A stretch of DNA of 64,000 nt from Hemerocallis citrina (lineage: Eukaryota > Streptophyta > Magnoliopsida > Asparagales > Asphodelaceae), in the NCBI GenBank assembly GCA_017893485.1, contig CM030359.1, positions 28,896,430 to 28,960,429 on the forward strand, in the 5' to 3' direction. Below, piece by piece: positions 21,602 to 32,968 of this stretch. The notes beneath the pieces are model-generated. The model saw only the letters and a list, made by a program, of their open reading frames with translations. It was not told where the DNA came from and did not search any database. The position numbers and the translations under genes were made by a program. Position 1 is the stretch's first letter; every line of letters starts with the position of its first letter.

Positions 21602-24600
21602 TTATTTAGCTTTCGGGACAAGCAAACCACGTTTCTCAAAGCTCTTGTATCGATCCCTCGCAAGAGTAGGGCAACCCTTTAGTAAATATAGAGGCAGTGT
21701 CAGTTCCCGAGTTGAAAACAAGCAAAATTGCTGGAAAAAGGTCAAGCTTGAGAAAGTTGTATAGTAACCTTTAGCTTCCGGAGAGACCCAGAAATCTCTT
21801 CTGTCAAGAGTACTTGTAGGGGAGCCGGTTTGAATCTGAAGTTGGATTGAGTGTTAATCAGACCTCTTGATAATTGAAGAAAAATAAAATAGATAAAAGG
21901 GTAAAAAAACAGTAGATTTTTACGAGTGCTCTTGAACAATTAAATTATGTTTAACCCCTATAGTTTGGTTGTTGAGTTCTACCCCAAATTTAGTCCTCCA
22001 TTCAAAACCATCAGTTTTAATATTGTATAAGTAAATTTAACTGATAGAATATCATCTATAATTATGGTTATGTCACATGGGCAACTAATAGGGAGGACAA
22101 GATGGTAAAACTATAGGGACTCAATGTCTTCTATTTAGAAACTTAGCGAAGTTTTAGTGACCATAAATAAGTTAACAGAAAGTGAGGGGAAATGAGTTAA
22201 GGCGTTTACTTGTGTTTTCCCAAGCGAGGGGGAGCAACTTTAAGTCTGTCTTGTTTAGCTACAACACGTCTTAACTGTCTTCGCTGCTTCTCTTCATCCT
22301 CTTTTGCAATTTCTTCCATTATATCCCTTACACTGATTACCATAAATTGCCTCCAAGTTAAAAATTTACTATTAAAGGCAACAGTTGACCCATCAATACT
22401 AGAAAGTGAAGACTTCGGGGTACCTGTCAATCTCTTTAGATAAACTCTTCACCTTTTTGGCTTCTGCTTCTGCTTTCAGGCGCTCTTTCAGCCTGGCTCT
22501 TCGGTTTTGCACTACTCGCGTAACCCTCTCTTTTGGTTTCCTGCACTATCAGAGAAAACAATGAGCAAAAAGTATACGAGGTTTTTGTTTAGATCTGACA
22601 GTAAATTATAATAACTAGAGATTAAGTATAAGAGTAACATAAACTATAGTAGCTTTGCATCTGGGGAGCTAACTAACTAAACTCTACTCTGACGTCATTT
22701 TTGTCACTTGAGGCTCTTTTTCTCTCCTACTCTTTCTAGAACTATGCGTGTTTAGTCAAAGCACTCGTATAACTACTTCTACAATTAAAGAAGCTGTCTG
22801 TGGTTTGCCCCCTTCCCCCCTTTCAAATCACTTCTTATTCTGGTTTAGTAGAATTAACGGAACATGCACTGCACATAATTTTTTCCCCTACACATTCCAA
22901 GAACACGCCACAGATCGGTCTCTTATTGCATGTAACATTTTATATGTTCACAATTCTCAATACGTCCTTGGAAAAGGTTAACACCATCACTACACGCGCA
23001 TGAAAATCTAGTATAAATTAACTATGGTTATCTTTTAAGTAGTCATAGCTATCCTGTCCACAGTTTATGTAATAAATAACTTCAATTATCTTAACAAAAG
23101 CCTAGTACAACTGAGACTGGGAAAGCTAACACAAAAACATGAAAAGCAGAAATAGATTGAGTACTGATAATGTACTCCACATATTGTGGACTCGAAAAGT
23201 CAAAATGTACTCAACGAGAGATCACGTGGAAGCCCCCGAGCAATTAATGAAGGCATACTTTTATATGGGCTCCACATCTTGTATCTTCATTTTGAGTCTA
23301 CAAATGTTGAGTACAAAAAACAAAATAAAAAAGCCTACGACAGTGAAAAAAATGATTCAAATGTGAAAAATCAGGTTCTTACACAGGAAAATCTGTTTAT
23401 TAACAAACATTACAATGCTAAAAAGGAAACCAACAAAATATATGTTTTCGTGAGTCATTGAATCATGTATAGCATCCACTGGAAAGAATACCAACTGGCA
23501 AGGTAGGCTCTTCTATTAAATACGTTTACAAATGTGCAGTCACTTCATATACTAGGGATTTACAATATTTAAAGACAACTACCAACACAGTACAGCCAAA
23601 TAAAATATCACGTGATCACATCAAGATAATATCAAATTTCTGCTAGTAAATCAGAACTTACCATCATTACAAACAATTTGACTGATCAGTTAGTAAATAT
23701 TTAAGATTTGAGTAAATACACTTGATTTCACATACAACTTTAAGATATAGTCCTTCCGTTCCAAAATGTAAGTCGATTAAGCTGCTTCTTTTTTGTTCCA
23801 AAATGTAACTCGTTTACACTTTCCAATACAATATTTTTACACTCTTAATCTCTCACTAATTAACATTTTAACCAAACTACCAATTCTACCCTTGAGAGCT
23901 TAATTTTTAAAAAATAAACATAATAATCAAATAAAAGGGCATTTCCGTAAGGATACTATAACTAAGTTAATTAATAGGTTCAATAAAGAAAGAGATTTAT
24001 TTCCTAATACACTAATCTAGGTAGTTAAAATCCCCGATTACGCCCGAATAATTTCCGATTAATCGCTAATCGGAAGCTAAAGGATTATTTTTTTAGCGAT
24101 ATATAATATTTCAATAGTTAGCGATTTAATCGGGTATAATTGGCCGATTAGTGGTTAATCGGCCAATTTTAAGTGGCCGATTAACCAATTAAATCTCCTA
24201 TAATTTTCCTGCTTGTTTGTATTATTTGGGCTCAATCCGGCTCAAACTCAAATCCAAATTCAAAATCCAAACTTCTTCTGGTCCTTGCGCAAACTTAAAT
24301 CCGACATATCGCCACTCTCTTCTTCTTCGCGCAAATCCAAATCCAAATTGATTCTCTTCTTCTTTCTCTAGCAAACTCAAACACGAACCGCTGTCGCTCC
24401 TACACCGTCGCATACTTGACCCGGCTCGCATCTGCTGCACCTCCTTCTCCTCTTGCTGCTCGCGCTACTCCACCTTTCCGATTGTTTTTGTTTGATGGAA
24501 CCGACCAGCAAACCTGACCCGACCTACATCCAGAATCAACTCAAACCTAGTACTCTCTTCTTTTTCTCTGTAACTAAACGTTCCTATTTGATAATCTCAT

Positions 24601-24657
24601 AATAGTTTTCTGTTAGAATTTAGGGTTGCTACATACATAATGAGGATATATCTTTTT

Positions 24658-24702
<45 letters not shown>

Positions 24703-27700
24703 AATTTCTCTGATTTAATCCCCGATTATTTTCCGATGAACCGATTAATCACTAATCACTCCTAGACCGATTAGTTCAAAAAACCGATTTTAACTACCTA
24801 GACACTAATCTAGGTGTTTTTTAAAAAAGAGTGAAAACTTACACTACATTTTGGAACGGAGGGAGTATCATATATCCTTGTCCCATGTAAAGTTTTGGAA
24901 GGTCATGCAATTGACACTTATTTAACTCCTGTGTAGATTACGCATGTGCTTTATGTCCATGAAACAATAATGAAAAAACCAATCTTAATGAGTGACAGGA
25001 AATGTTATGAGAAGAATTCATCAAATATGGATTCCTATATACCTATTAAATAGTGAGAAAGGCATATCTATATAATAAAACACAAAGAAAGCTATCAAGT
25101 GGCTCTCCTTCAATCCCCTCAAAAATCAAAGGTTCAGATCTAACCTTACAAAACATATTTTCCCTCCAAAAGTTTTCCCCAAAACTCAAATTCAAATCTC
25201 CCACCCAAAACAACTCCTATATTTATTTAATTTTTTTTTCTCTCTCCCTCCCTCTTCTATTAAAAAAATTAAGAAAATAAATTTTTTAAAAATTTTAAAA
25301 TATTAAAAAATTAAAAATTTTAACAATTTAAAATTTTAAAAACTTTAAAAATAATTCAAAATAATCAAAAAAAACATATAATATATTTTTTGCTCTATGT
25401 TTGCTACTTCAATTAATTTGCTGGACCTCCAAAATTTTTTTTTATGATCAAACAAGGTGCATCGTTTCGAAGACGTGCCGTAGGTACGTGTCAACGGGCA
25501 AACCTAGTAAGGTTAATAACCTGCATGGTTTACATAATCCTTTTGGCAACAAACTGATATAAGAGCATCCACAGTCGTTAGCTACATATCCATATTATGC
25601 ATATTTTGGCTTAAAATCGTCTACAGTCGTTTGCTATTAATCCATATTTTGAGGAAATCGCCACAGTAGAATGCTATATCTGAGAGAAGATTTGAGAAAA
25701 TGCATATTATGAAGGACGGATTTTGTAGATCCGTCCCAATATAAAAAAAAATAAAAAAAATATCAGACGTCCCGATTAAAATATTTTATTTTCATTTTTT
25801 CCTCGGACGGCACTGGAAGTGCCGTCCCTCAAAATTTTCATTTTTTCTCCATTTTGGCTTGGACGGATCTTCAAGATTTGTCCAACCATTTTTTTTGATT
25901 TTTTTTGACTTTTATTATTATTAAAATTATTAAAATAATCAAATAAATTATTATAAAATGCCCATAACTTTTTTTTGTGCGGGACGAAACTTAAGAGTTC
26001 CGTCCGATGATTTTTTGTTGTTTCTATATTTATAGCATTTTACCACTGCAGCAAACAAGCTTTGCTATATGTATAATATGCGAAAATGCATATTTTAGCA
26101 AAGCACGACTATGGATGCTCTAAAAGAAAAGCAACGCACAAACAACCAAGGAACTAAACCTGTTTGTAAGAAACTCATCCCCAAGATTGGCTGAATCCTC
26201 ATCCGAATCATTCTCATTTCCATCATCTGCATCCACAAATATTTTCTGGAAGGAAAGAAAATATTACAGTTACATAAGCATAATGGTTTATAGAATTTAT
26301 AGTTATGCCAAATAAAACAATAAATAGAATACATACAAGAATGTACAGATATTTTAACTGCTCTTATCAATACTCCTAATATAATAGTAATTTCAAGAGA
26401 GAGTAGTTTATAATTCTTGTGAAATAAACCATTATCAGTGATGGTTCATCATTATGATATAAAGGCAAAGGATATCAACATTTTCAATCACCACTATGGC
26501 CTCCATTTTTAATCACCATTATCAACACTTCCAGGAGGTAACAGGGCCCTCCTGAAAAAATTATATCAAGGGATTCCGTATAATCCCACATCAAGGCCCT
26601 TGAAAAGAGAGTAAGCTTTTTTAGATCAGCACAGTAAACAATGGCAAATCAAATTAGAGGAGATTGTGTGGGGATTTTGGGCCGCACATAGTAGCAGCCA
26701 ATATTCCAAGGGCTGTAAGATGCAGTTTATAGGGATTCCCATAAATTCACATGTATAGTGGATATTAAAAAATAAAATAGAACCTAGTCTTCATTCCTTC
26801 CCATTTCCTCTATTTGTCACATGACAACTGAGTTTAATTTGACACCCAAAAAAAGTCAACCTATTGCCAAACAGCATTAGTTTGACAACAAAACCTAGAC
26901 CCCCCCTCCTCCTCCTCCTCTCTTCAAAATGACAGCAAAGCTAAGTGCATGGGCAATATGGAATGGATAAATTCTGTAGTCACATCCGCATAAACATATC
27001 AGTAAAAATGGAAACTTATCACTTACAGCTTCATCATCAATTACTTCGCCAGTAACTATAAGTGGCACTGGTTGAGGTGCTAACTCTTTCTGATATACTT
27101 TTTGCATCTCATCCGCAACAGCTTGGGCCAATGAATCCTACAGTATCAGCAATAAAAGTAAAAGAGTAATGCTTTAGCCACTACCAATTTCACTACCATT
27201 TCCTTCACTACCTTAGGTGGCATACTTCTATTGGAGAGTTCTCCCACCTACTCTATCTTCTCCTACCTACTGGAGTGTGCCACCTAAGGTAGTGAAGAGA
27301 AATGTAGTGAAATTGGTAGTGGATGTAGCATTACTCAAAGTAAAAACAATCAGCAATGAGAAAGAGAACAAGTTGCACGACTTTAAAAGAGGGAACGGTC
27401 CATTACCTGATGAGCTTCAAATGAAGGATTGTAGGAACATCCAGATGGCTCCACTTCAACAGCCGGAATAATAGTTGGTTTCTGTCAATAGTCAATAGCA
27501 GTATAGAATGTTGATATTGCACTACTTCCATGATAAAAACAAAAATTAAGCCAATGTAATCATCATCATGGTCTCGAATAGTGCCAAAGTTACATTAATC
27601 CGACAAACTTTTCTTGGTTGACTTAAAAGACATGGATGAAACCAGAAATCTATAACCAGAAATCTATAACAAGGGGACGTGTATAGAATCTTTCATATAA

Positions 27701-30218
27701 TAAAAAAATCTTACAATTAATAATAATCTTGATTAGTAAATAACAATATTAATATTAACAATTTAAAAGATCTCGGCATCTGGAAATTGAGTAGGATTTG
27801 GAGAGAGAGGGCAAGATCTGGGGAGTTCAACAAGTTAGTTAAAAATTTAGTATCCAGATTTGAGGTGATGGGTAAGCACCTTAGGGGGGTTAGTTATTTC
27901 AGAGGAGTTTGATAACAAATGAATTGAAAGAGGAAGCTAAGTTATAGCTTTCCAATGTTGAGACTATATATATATATATATTATTTTCAAAATTTAAGGG
28001 TAGCGGCAGCCATCGGGCGCCATGCTCTCCTTCTGTCCCTGCTTAAAGAGATGTCAAAATATTTGTTTATCATGATTTACCTACTTACTGATCATTTAAA
28101 GTGGTTCATGTTTGTTTTAGCAGAAATTAGGGCCTACCTAACAAGTATTTCACGTGAATATACAATAATACTATGTGAACGTAGACATGACAACGTCTAT
28201 ACCAATAAATACACATTTGCTATGAAACTATACCTTTTTTCCTTTCCTCTTCCCTTCAGCTGCAAAGATTAAAAGGAAAATTGAAAGAGATTAAATGGGG
28301 TATGGCAAATCGGCGATAACAACAGAAAATCATTGTATTAAGTGTGTCAGAGAAATACCTGTCTCATTCCACATGCCAACAACATCAGCAGACATGTCTT
28401 TGTCCTGCAAGATTTCCAGGATATTAATAATCAGAAGAAAGAATAAGTAAAACCAAAAAGAAGGAACCTTCAGCAAATATTCTTTGAAGTAAATGAGATA
28501 CCTTAGGAGATTGGGACTCAGTATTAGATTTTGGAGCATCTTGCTTCCTTTGCTTGCACTTTTTCAATGTTGAAGATGGAACGGGCTTAACAAAAGCATT
28601 TTTTTGCAACAAGCTCTCATGGTGGAGGATTCTCTCCCTTGCTTTTTCAATTTTGCGTTTCACAGGAATATCTGCAGTAGCAATTACAAGTCCCAAATAA
28701 CTTCCTCACATAAGTAAGAAGAAAATAAAAGTACAAAAAAAGCAAAAAATAATTGAAGAACATTCAAGGTTCGAAATATCGTTTCAGCCTAGATTTTGGA
28801 TGACAATTTTTTTGGTATATGTATTGGCAATATCAATAACTTTAGGTTAGAATATGTTACTTTTTAGTGGCAACTTAATGATGATGATATCGAGTACGAA
28901 CATAGGCAGATCCCCTACCCACCCACCCAAATCAATCTTTATACCACCAAAGAAAACATGAGTTATTAAACAATACTTTATTCTAAATGTGCGAAGAACT
29001 TCGGTACACGGGTTGCCTAGACTGCATTAACTTCCGATCTTAGTTCTTTCTATAGCTACTGCTAAAAAAGTAATTTCAAGACAAGGGCAAGGAGAAACCC
29101 TCGTTTCAGTACAATGTAGCCCAGTTATAAGTCCTACGTCTACGGTCATAATTCCTCAAAATAGAGTTACATCCAATTCAAGAAAAAATAAGGGAGAAGT
29201 GATTGGTCACTTGAGCAAATGAAGCTGACGAATAATGTTGGCATTTAAAAACTAGGAAGCACGATAGATGATAAATGACAAAGCAAAAAAGGATAGAGCT
29301 AACTTAAAACAACTTGGACTGAGACAATCAAGAAGGATATGATCTCTTGTATGAGGCATTGCATCCTCCGCTTCAACATCTGCTTTTCCCCTAGCGTTTG
29401 TACTTTCCGCTAATCCCATTAAAACACTGAAAATGTGATAAATGTTGTCATTATTGAGGGACAGTCAGACTCTTACTGGCCTTCCCTACTTCCCTTACAC
29501 AGATAAACCATAAGAGCCTTACCCCATAATCCAAGAAGTATACAGGCAAAAGCCACAAGGAATGAAGATACAATTTTACATGTCAAAATTTTCTTGTATT
29601 AAAATTGTAATTTGCAAGTGACCAAACACAACAACTATCAAGAAGTAAGTCAATCTCTTATAACCTAGATGAGGGTTTCAGAACATTCATAATAAAGTAG
29701 CAAATGGACCAATGTGAACATACTTGTAGTGTTATTATGATTTATGAGCATAAATATACAATCCTTCGCAGACGTGCATAACATGTGTTCTCCCAACTCT
29801 ATTTTGCCGAACAATCCTATTGAAAACACCATCAATTGGCGTACAAAGACTTTTTTTTAATGTGCTAAACTTTCACTAAATTTCCCAAATTCAAACCCTA
29901 ATTAGATTCATACATCACGATAATACCATCAATTCTACTTTTGCTAAAATTTCACCAAATTCTCCAAACTGAAACCCTAATCAATCCCATAACCCCCGAA
30001 ATAACACCATTAGGGCTCAGACCATGCAATCAGATGCTGATACCTGTGGATTTGTCGACGTAGAAGAGGGTTTCGCTGGACTCCGAAGCTATGGCTGACG
30101 AAGCACCGGAGAGCGCATCTTTGGTGGCCTTCTCGAAGTAGTCTTCGACGTCGTCGGTCTTTATGTTCGCTCTCCATGCCTTCTTTCCCTTTCGAGAAGT
30201 TTTTGCTGATTTCCCCAT
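21602..30218 (-). CDS. NOP53: NOP53/SMO4 (GLTSCR2 family) 60S ribosome biogenesis protein, 11 exons
   Basis: NOP53 is a nucleolar factor needed for late 60S subunit maturation; it recruits the exosome helicase Mtr4 for 5.8S/ITS2 processing. In Arabidopsis it is SMALL ORGAN 4. Coding exons on the minus strand: 30218-30044, 28671-28502, 28404-28359, 28259-28234, 27481-27407, 27137-27027, 26245-26160, 22540-22424, 22332-22210, 21835-21769 and 21676-21602. All junctions are GT-AG and phases agree, giving 356 residues. Family marks: N-terminal SRKGKKAWRANI, then IPVKRKIEKARERIL, AVEVEPSGCSYNPSFE, ADEMQKVYQKEL-PQPVPL, RVTRVVQNRRARLKERL, AKEDEEKQRRQLRR, APPRLGKHKF and the C-terminal LTEEISGSLRKLK. 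It is somewhat shorter than yeast or human Nop53 (about 450-480). Introns 5 and 7 hold MITEs. A second first exon lies upstream (31909-31735). Confidence 0.92.
22541..23746. other. NOP53 intron 7, 3' part
   Basis: Intronic AT-rich sequence between exon 8 and the Stowaway element. No TIR, coding frame or RNA gene recognised. The short frames seen here start or end at random and match no family. Confidence 0.5.
23750..24865. mobile_element. Stowaway (Tc1/Mariner) MITE, split by a hAT element
   Basis: The right end reads CATTTTGGAACGGAGGGAG followed by TA (24866-24867). The left end GTCCTTCCGTTCCAAAATG follows TA (23748-23749). The inverse of the right end, CTCCCTCCGTTCCAAAATG, is the classic Stowaway terminus. 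Without the nested 784-bp insertion and its duplication it would be about 324 bp, usual for Stowaway. It lies in intron 7 of NOP53. Confidence 0.88.
24017..24800. mobile_element. hAT-type non-autonomous element nested in Stowaway
   Basis: Inverted ends CTAGGTAGTTAAAATC and GATTTTAACTACCTAG with a perfect 8-bp duplication ACACTAAT (24009-24016 and 24801-24808). The left part repeats CGATTAATCG-like segments, the middle is GC-richer without a supported frame, and a long TA microsatellite sits at about 24662-24699. It is younger than the Stowaway element it interrupts. Confidence 0.9.
25067..25507 (+). mobile_element. Non-autonomous mini-Helitron, copy 2
   Basis: It starts TCTATATAATAAAACAC and ends CAACGGGCAAACCTAG, inserted between A (25066) and T (25508). 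An imperfect 8-bp hairpin with a 2-nt bulge (GACGTGCC/GGTACGTGTC) ends 15 nt before the terminus, as in Helitrons. It is the inverted homologue of 67-509. It lies in intron 7 of NOP53, in antisense to the gene. Confidence 0.8.
25563..26120. mobile_element. PIF/Harbinger-type MITE (TIR GAGCATCC, TSD TAA)
   Basis: A 558-bp element with ends GAGCATCCACAGTCG and CGACTATGGATGCTC and TAA on both sides (25560-25562 and 26121-26123). Same family ends as 1017-1701 and 32122-32730. It lies in NOP53 intron 7, its right end only about 40 bp beyond the exon 7 donor site, so it occupies the 5' end of the intron. Confidence 0.88.
27164..27336. mobile_element. Mutator-type MITE, 173 bp, in NOP53 intron 5
   Basis: Ends GAGTAATGCT and AGCATTACTC, with inverted similarity running on through CCACTACCAATTTCACTAC. 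The 9-bp duplication is perfect: AAAGTAAAA at 27155-27163 and 27337-27345. This is the Mutator signature. A copy of identical length lies at 33953-34125. The element fills most of the 269-bp intron between exons 5 and 6; its left TIR starts 26 bp beyond the exon 6 acceptor. Confidence 0.92.
28672..29884. other. NOP53 intron 1 (proximal form)
   Basis: AT-rich intron sequence between exon 2 (28671) and the duplicated exon-1 block. No transposon ends or coding frame that I can support. Confidence 0.5.
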
Positions 30219-30298
30219 TATTAGGGTTTCGGAGGTTTGGGGATTTGACAGCGGCGAGGAAGGAGGAGGAGGAGGAGGAAGACGAGGGTTTTTAGGGT
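29885..30298 (-). repeat. NOP53 exon-1 block, gene-proximal copy of a 414-bp direct repeat
   Basis: It contains the start of intron 1, the whole first coding exon (30218-30044) and 5' UTR. It matches 31576-31989 over 414 bp with one difference seen by eye (30092 region, ACTCCG versus ACGCCG), which changes one serine to alanine. Similarity begins at CCAAATTCAAACCC and ends at TTTTTAGGGT in both copies, at the borders of the insertion between them. Confidence 0.92.
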
Positions 30299-31575
30299 CT
30301 GTTTGGTTCAAAGGAGGGGAGGGGAGGGGAGGGATTTTAATGGAGGGGAGGGGAGGGGAGGGAAAGGGAGGGGAGGGATTTAATGAAAACTCTGTTTGGT
30401 TCAAAGGAGGGAGGGGAGGGAAAATAATAATTTTCTTGTTTGGTTCACGAGGGGAGGGAATGGATTTTATAATAAAATTACTTTTATACCCTCTTGCATA
30501 TAATAAGAAATTCATACAACCACTTCATACAATAAGAATTGAAACAACAACGAATTAGAGAAATTTGCATTAGTCCAAACTTGAATCTTAATTCACCTCA
30601 TTGTTGGATCAACCTCATTGTTGGATCAACTCACATGACTTCAACATGGCTTTGCTTAAATACTACCTTATTGACCTTCTGATTTATTACTATGCAGACT
30701 CAAATAATCAATGACAAAGTTTCCCAATTTCATCAACATGCTTTCTATGGTTTCAATTTAAACTGAAAACACAAAAACTCAATTTTCAACCAATAAACTT
30801 GACAGTGCATATTATTGAGAACGAATCTACAAAAAACCATTACCTGCGTATTCATTAAGATCATATGAAGTATCTGTAATTCTGTGATCTGTACACTCAT
30901 GTATATGTTTGTGCAGTTGCCTTACATATTAATCTATACCTTTACAGTTTACAAATGCCTCAGTTTGCCTTGATCAATTCTTAACTTGTTTTACTCTCAT
31001 TCTAATATCTAAACCGCATAGCCTATTCTTAAACTTGAAAACAAAACTATACGATAACATGTCATGGAACCTATCGAAAAATTAACAAATGCAACAAAAT
31101 CAAAAATTTCTTTGTCTGCAGCATTTCTCAATTCTCTTCATCTGCTTCTTTACTAATTCTCTACTTCCCTCAATCCTAATTCTTCCAAAATTAAAAAATA
31201 AAGAAATATAGTAAAATCGTTCAGGAAATCTGAAAGGCTACCTGATATAGGTGGAGAAGGCGGGCGGAGCTGGCGGCGGCGGCGAGGGTTTCGTGGTGGT
31301 GGGCGGTGGGGATTTGGGGAGACGAGTAAGGAGGGAGGAGTTTGATTAGATTAGGATTTAGATTTTAAAGGGCAATTTAGTCATGCCACTTTAAAAAATT
31401 AGCCATATTTTCTCTCCCCTCCAAATCCCCCACTTTTGGAAGGGAGCCAAAATTGGCTTAGGAGGGGTGTTGCACCCCCCCATTTCCCTCCCCTCCCCTC
31501 CTAAAAATTGAACCAAACAAGAAAAGTAATAAAAAAACCCTTCCCTCCCCTCCCCTTCCCTCCATTCCCCTCCAA
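30299..31575. mobile_element. 1.28-kb insertion with G-rich/C-rich inverted ends, between the exon-1 copies
   Basis: The left end has CTGTTTGGTTCAAAGGAGGG and then tandem GGGGA units. The right end is the C-rich inverse (CCCCTCCTAAAAATTGAACC, then CCCTCCCCTCC). TTTGGTTC motifs recur in inverted orientation at both ends. This looks like a non-autonomous TIR transposon (PIF/Harbinger or Mutator style, TTTGGTT ends). A TTA precedes GGGTCTGTTTGG, but no simple short target duplication is visible because the flanks are the 414-bp repeats. On minus, 31335-31243 is GC-rich with a donor-like CAG-GTAGCC, possibly a captured exon piece. Confidence 0.6.
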
Positions 31576-31989
31576 CCAAATTCAAACCCTAATTAGATTC
31601 ATACATCACGATAATACCATCAATTCTACTTTTGCTAAAATTTCACCAAATTCTCCAAACTGAAACCCTAATCAATCCCATAACCCCCGAAATAACACCA
31701 TTAGGGCTCAGACCATGCAATCAGATGCTGATACCTGTGGATTTGTCGACGTAGAAGAGGGTTTCGCTGGACGCCGAAGCTATGGCTGACGAAGCACCGG
31801 AGAGCGCATCTTTGGTGGCCTTCTCGAAGTAGTCTTCGACGTCGTCGGTCTTTATGTTCGCTCTCCATGCCTTCTTTCCCTTTCGAGAAGTTTTTGCTGA
31901 TTTCCCCATTATTAGGGTTTCGGAGGTTTGGGGATTTGACAGCGGCGAGGAAGGAGGAGGAGGAGGAGGAAGACGAGGGTTTTTAGGGT
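31576..31989 (-). repeat. NOP53 exon-1 block, promoter-proximal copy
   Basis: Second copy of the 414-bp repeat. Unique sequence begins directly upstream (TTTGTTCGGTCTCGG, 31990 on), which should be the original promoter side of the gene. Confidence 0.9.
31735..31909 (-). CDS. NOP53: Alternative first coding exon of NOP53 (duplicate)
   Basis: Starts ATG at 31909 and encodes the same 58 residues as 30218-30044 apart from one Ser-to-Ala change (IASASSE versus IASESSE). The donor CAG-GTATCAG is kept (exon end 31735). A transcript from the original upstream promoter would meet this exon first. Since the proximal copy lacks an acceptor at its 5' side, splicing from here straight to exon 2 (28671) would give a normal protein and remove the insertion and the other copy as intron. 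Which copy is used cannot be told from sequence. Confidence 0.75.
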
Positions 31990-32121
31990 TTTGTTCGGTC
32001 TCGGTTCGGGTTTGGGTTAGATGGATATGTTCACTTTGATTCTCACGTGTATTCTATGTGCACTTTTTCAATGAAGATTGTTATTTGTTATTTTGAGTCG
32101 ACCACATATCTCTAATCCTAA

Positions 32122-32730
32122 GAGCATCCACAATGGTGTTTCTCATTTTTTAGAATATGACAGGTACAGTAATAGTAAATAGGTAATTTGTCTGCAACGG
32201 TGGTTTACTATAATTTTGCTAAAATTTGAACGAGACATGTTGTTTCGTCCCCGTTTTTTTTAATAAGAGTTATTTAATTAGTGATTAGGTATTAAACTAG
32301 TTTGATTAAATAAATTAAATAATAAAATATTACCTAAACCTAATTAATTACTACCTAAACTAACTGCCCACAGTTCATGGACGGGACATGTTGTCCCGTC
32401 CCATGCATTTTTGCTTGAGACGGGCCAACTTGTCTCGTCCGAGCATATTTTTGATTTTTTTTTCTCTTCATCCAGACCGTCCGATCAATTAAAAAAAAAT
32501 TGTCAGACAAAACAAGCTGTCTCGTCCAATCCCATTTAAAAATTGAAAGAAATTAAGGACGGAACATATTGTCCCGTCTCTTATAATTTGAGAATGGAAA
32601 ATTCGTTTCTCAAAAATAAGAAAGAACTGTAGCTATTTTGCCAAAAAAATGGCAAAATAGCAAACGACTGCAGCAGCCCATTTCTCAAAAAATGAGAAAT
32701 TGCAAATATAACAAACGACTGTGGATGCTC
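32122..32730. mobile_element. PIF/Harbinger-type MITE (TIR GAGCATCC, TSD TAA)
   Basis: A 609-bp element with ends GAGCATCCACAATGG and GACTGTGGATGCTC, TAA on both sides (32119-32121 and 32731-32733). Interior repeats of GGACGGGACATGTTGTCCC-like palindromic text resemble those in 1017-1701. It lies about 130 bp upstream of the distal NOP53 exon-1 block, within the likely promoter region. Confidence 0.85.
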
Positions 32731-32744
32731 TAATATATATAATA

Positions 32745-32929
32745 CTAGTATTTTTCACGTGCGATGCACGTTTTAATAAGAGTGGGAGGATTTTCACGTG
32801 CGCTGTACGTATTAAGAAATAATTTTTGAGTTGGATGTGCGTTGTACGTAATTGGAAAAAATATTTTGAAGGAAAATCTACAATGTGCACGTGTTTATAA
32901 GTAGAATTTGAGCTGTACGTGCAACATAC

Positions 32930-32968
<39 letters not shown>

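Noticed and set aside
24222..24440. Minus-strand 72-codon frame as a gene
   Set aside because: Inside the hAT element, no start context or match; composition-driven.
30219..30515. N-terminal extension of NOP53 (161-residue open frame)
   Set aside because: The upstream part is low-complexity translation of G/C-rich insertion DNA; the family starts at MGK (30218), and the duplicate copy has no such extension.
29885..31989. The 414-bp direct repeats as LTRs of a small retrotransposon
   Set aside because: They lack TG...CA ends, primer site and purine tract, and their content is exon 1 and 5' UTR of NOP53.
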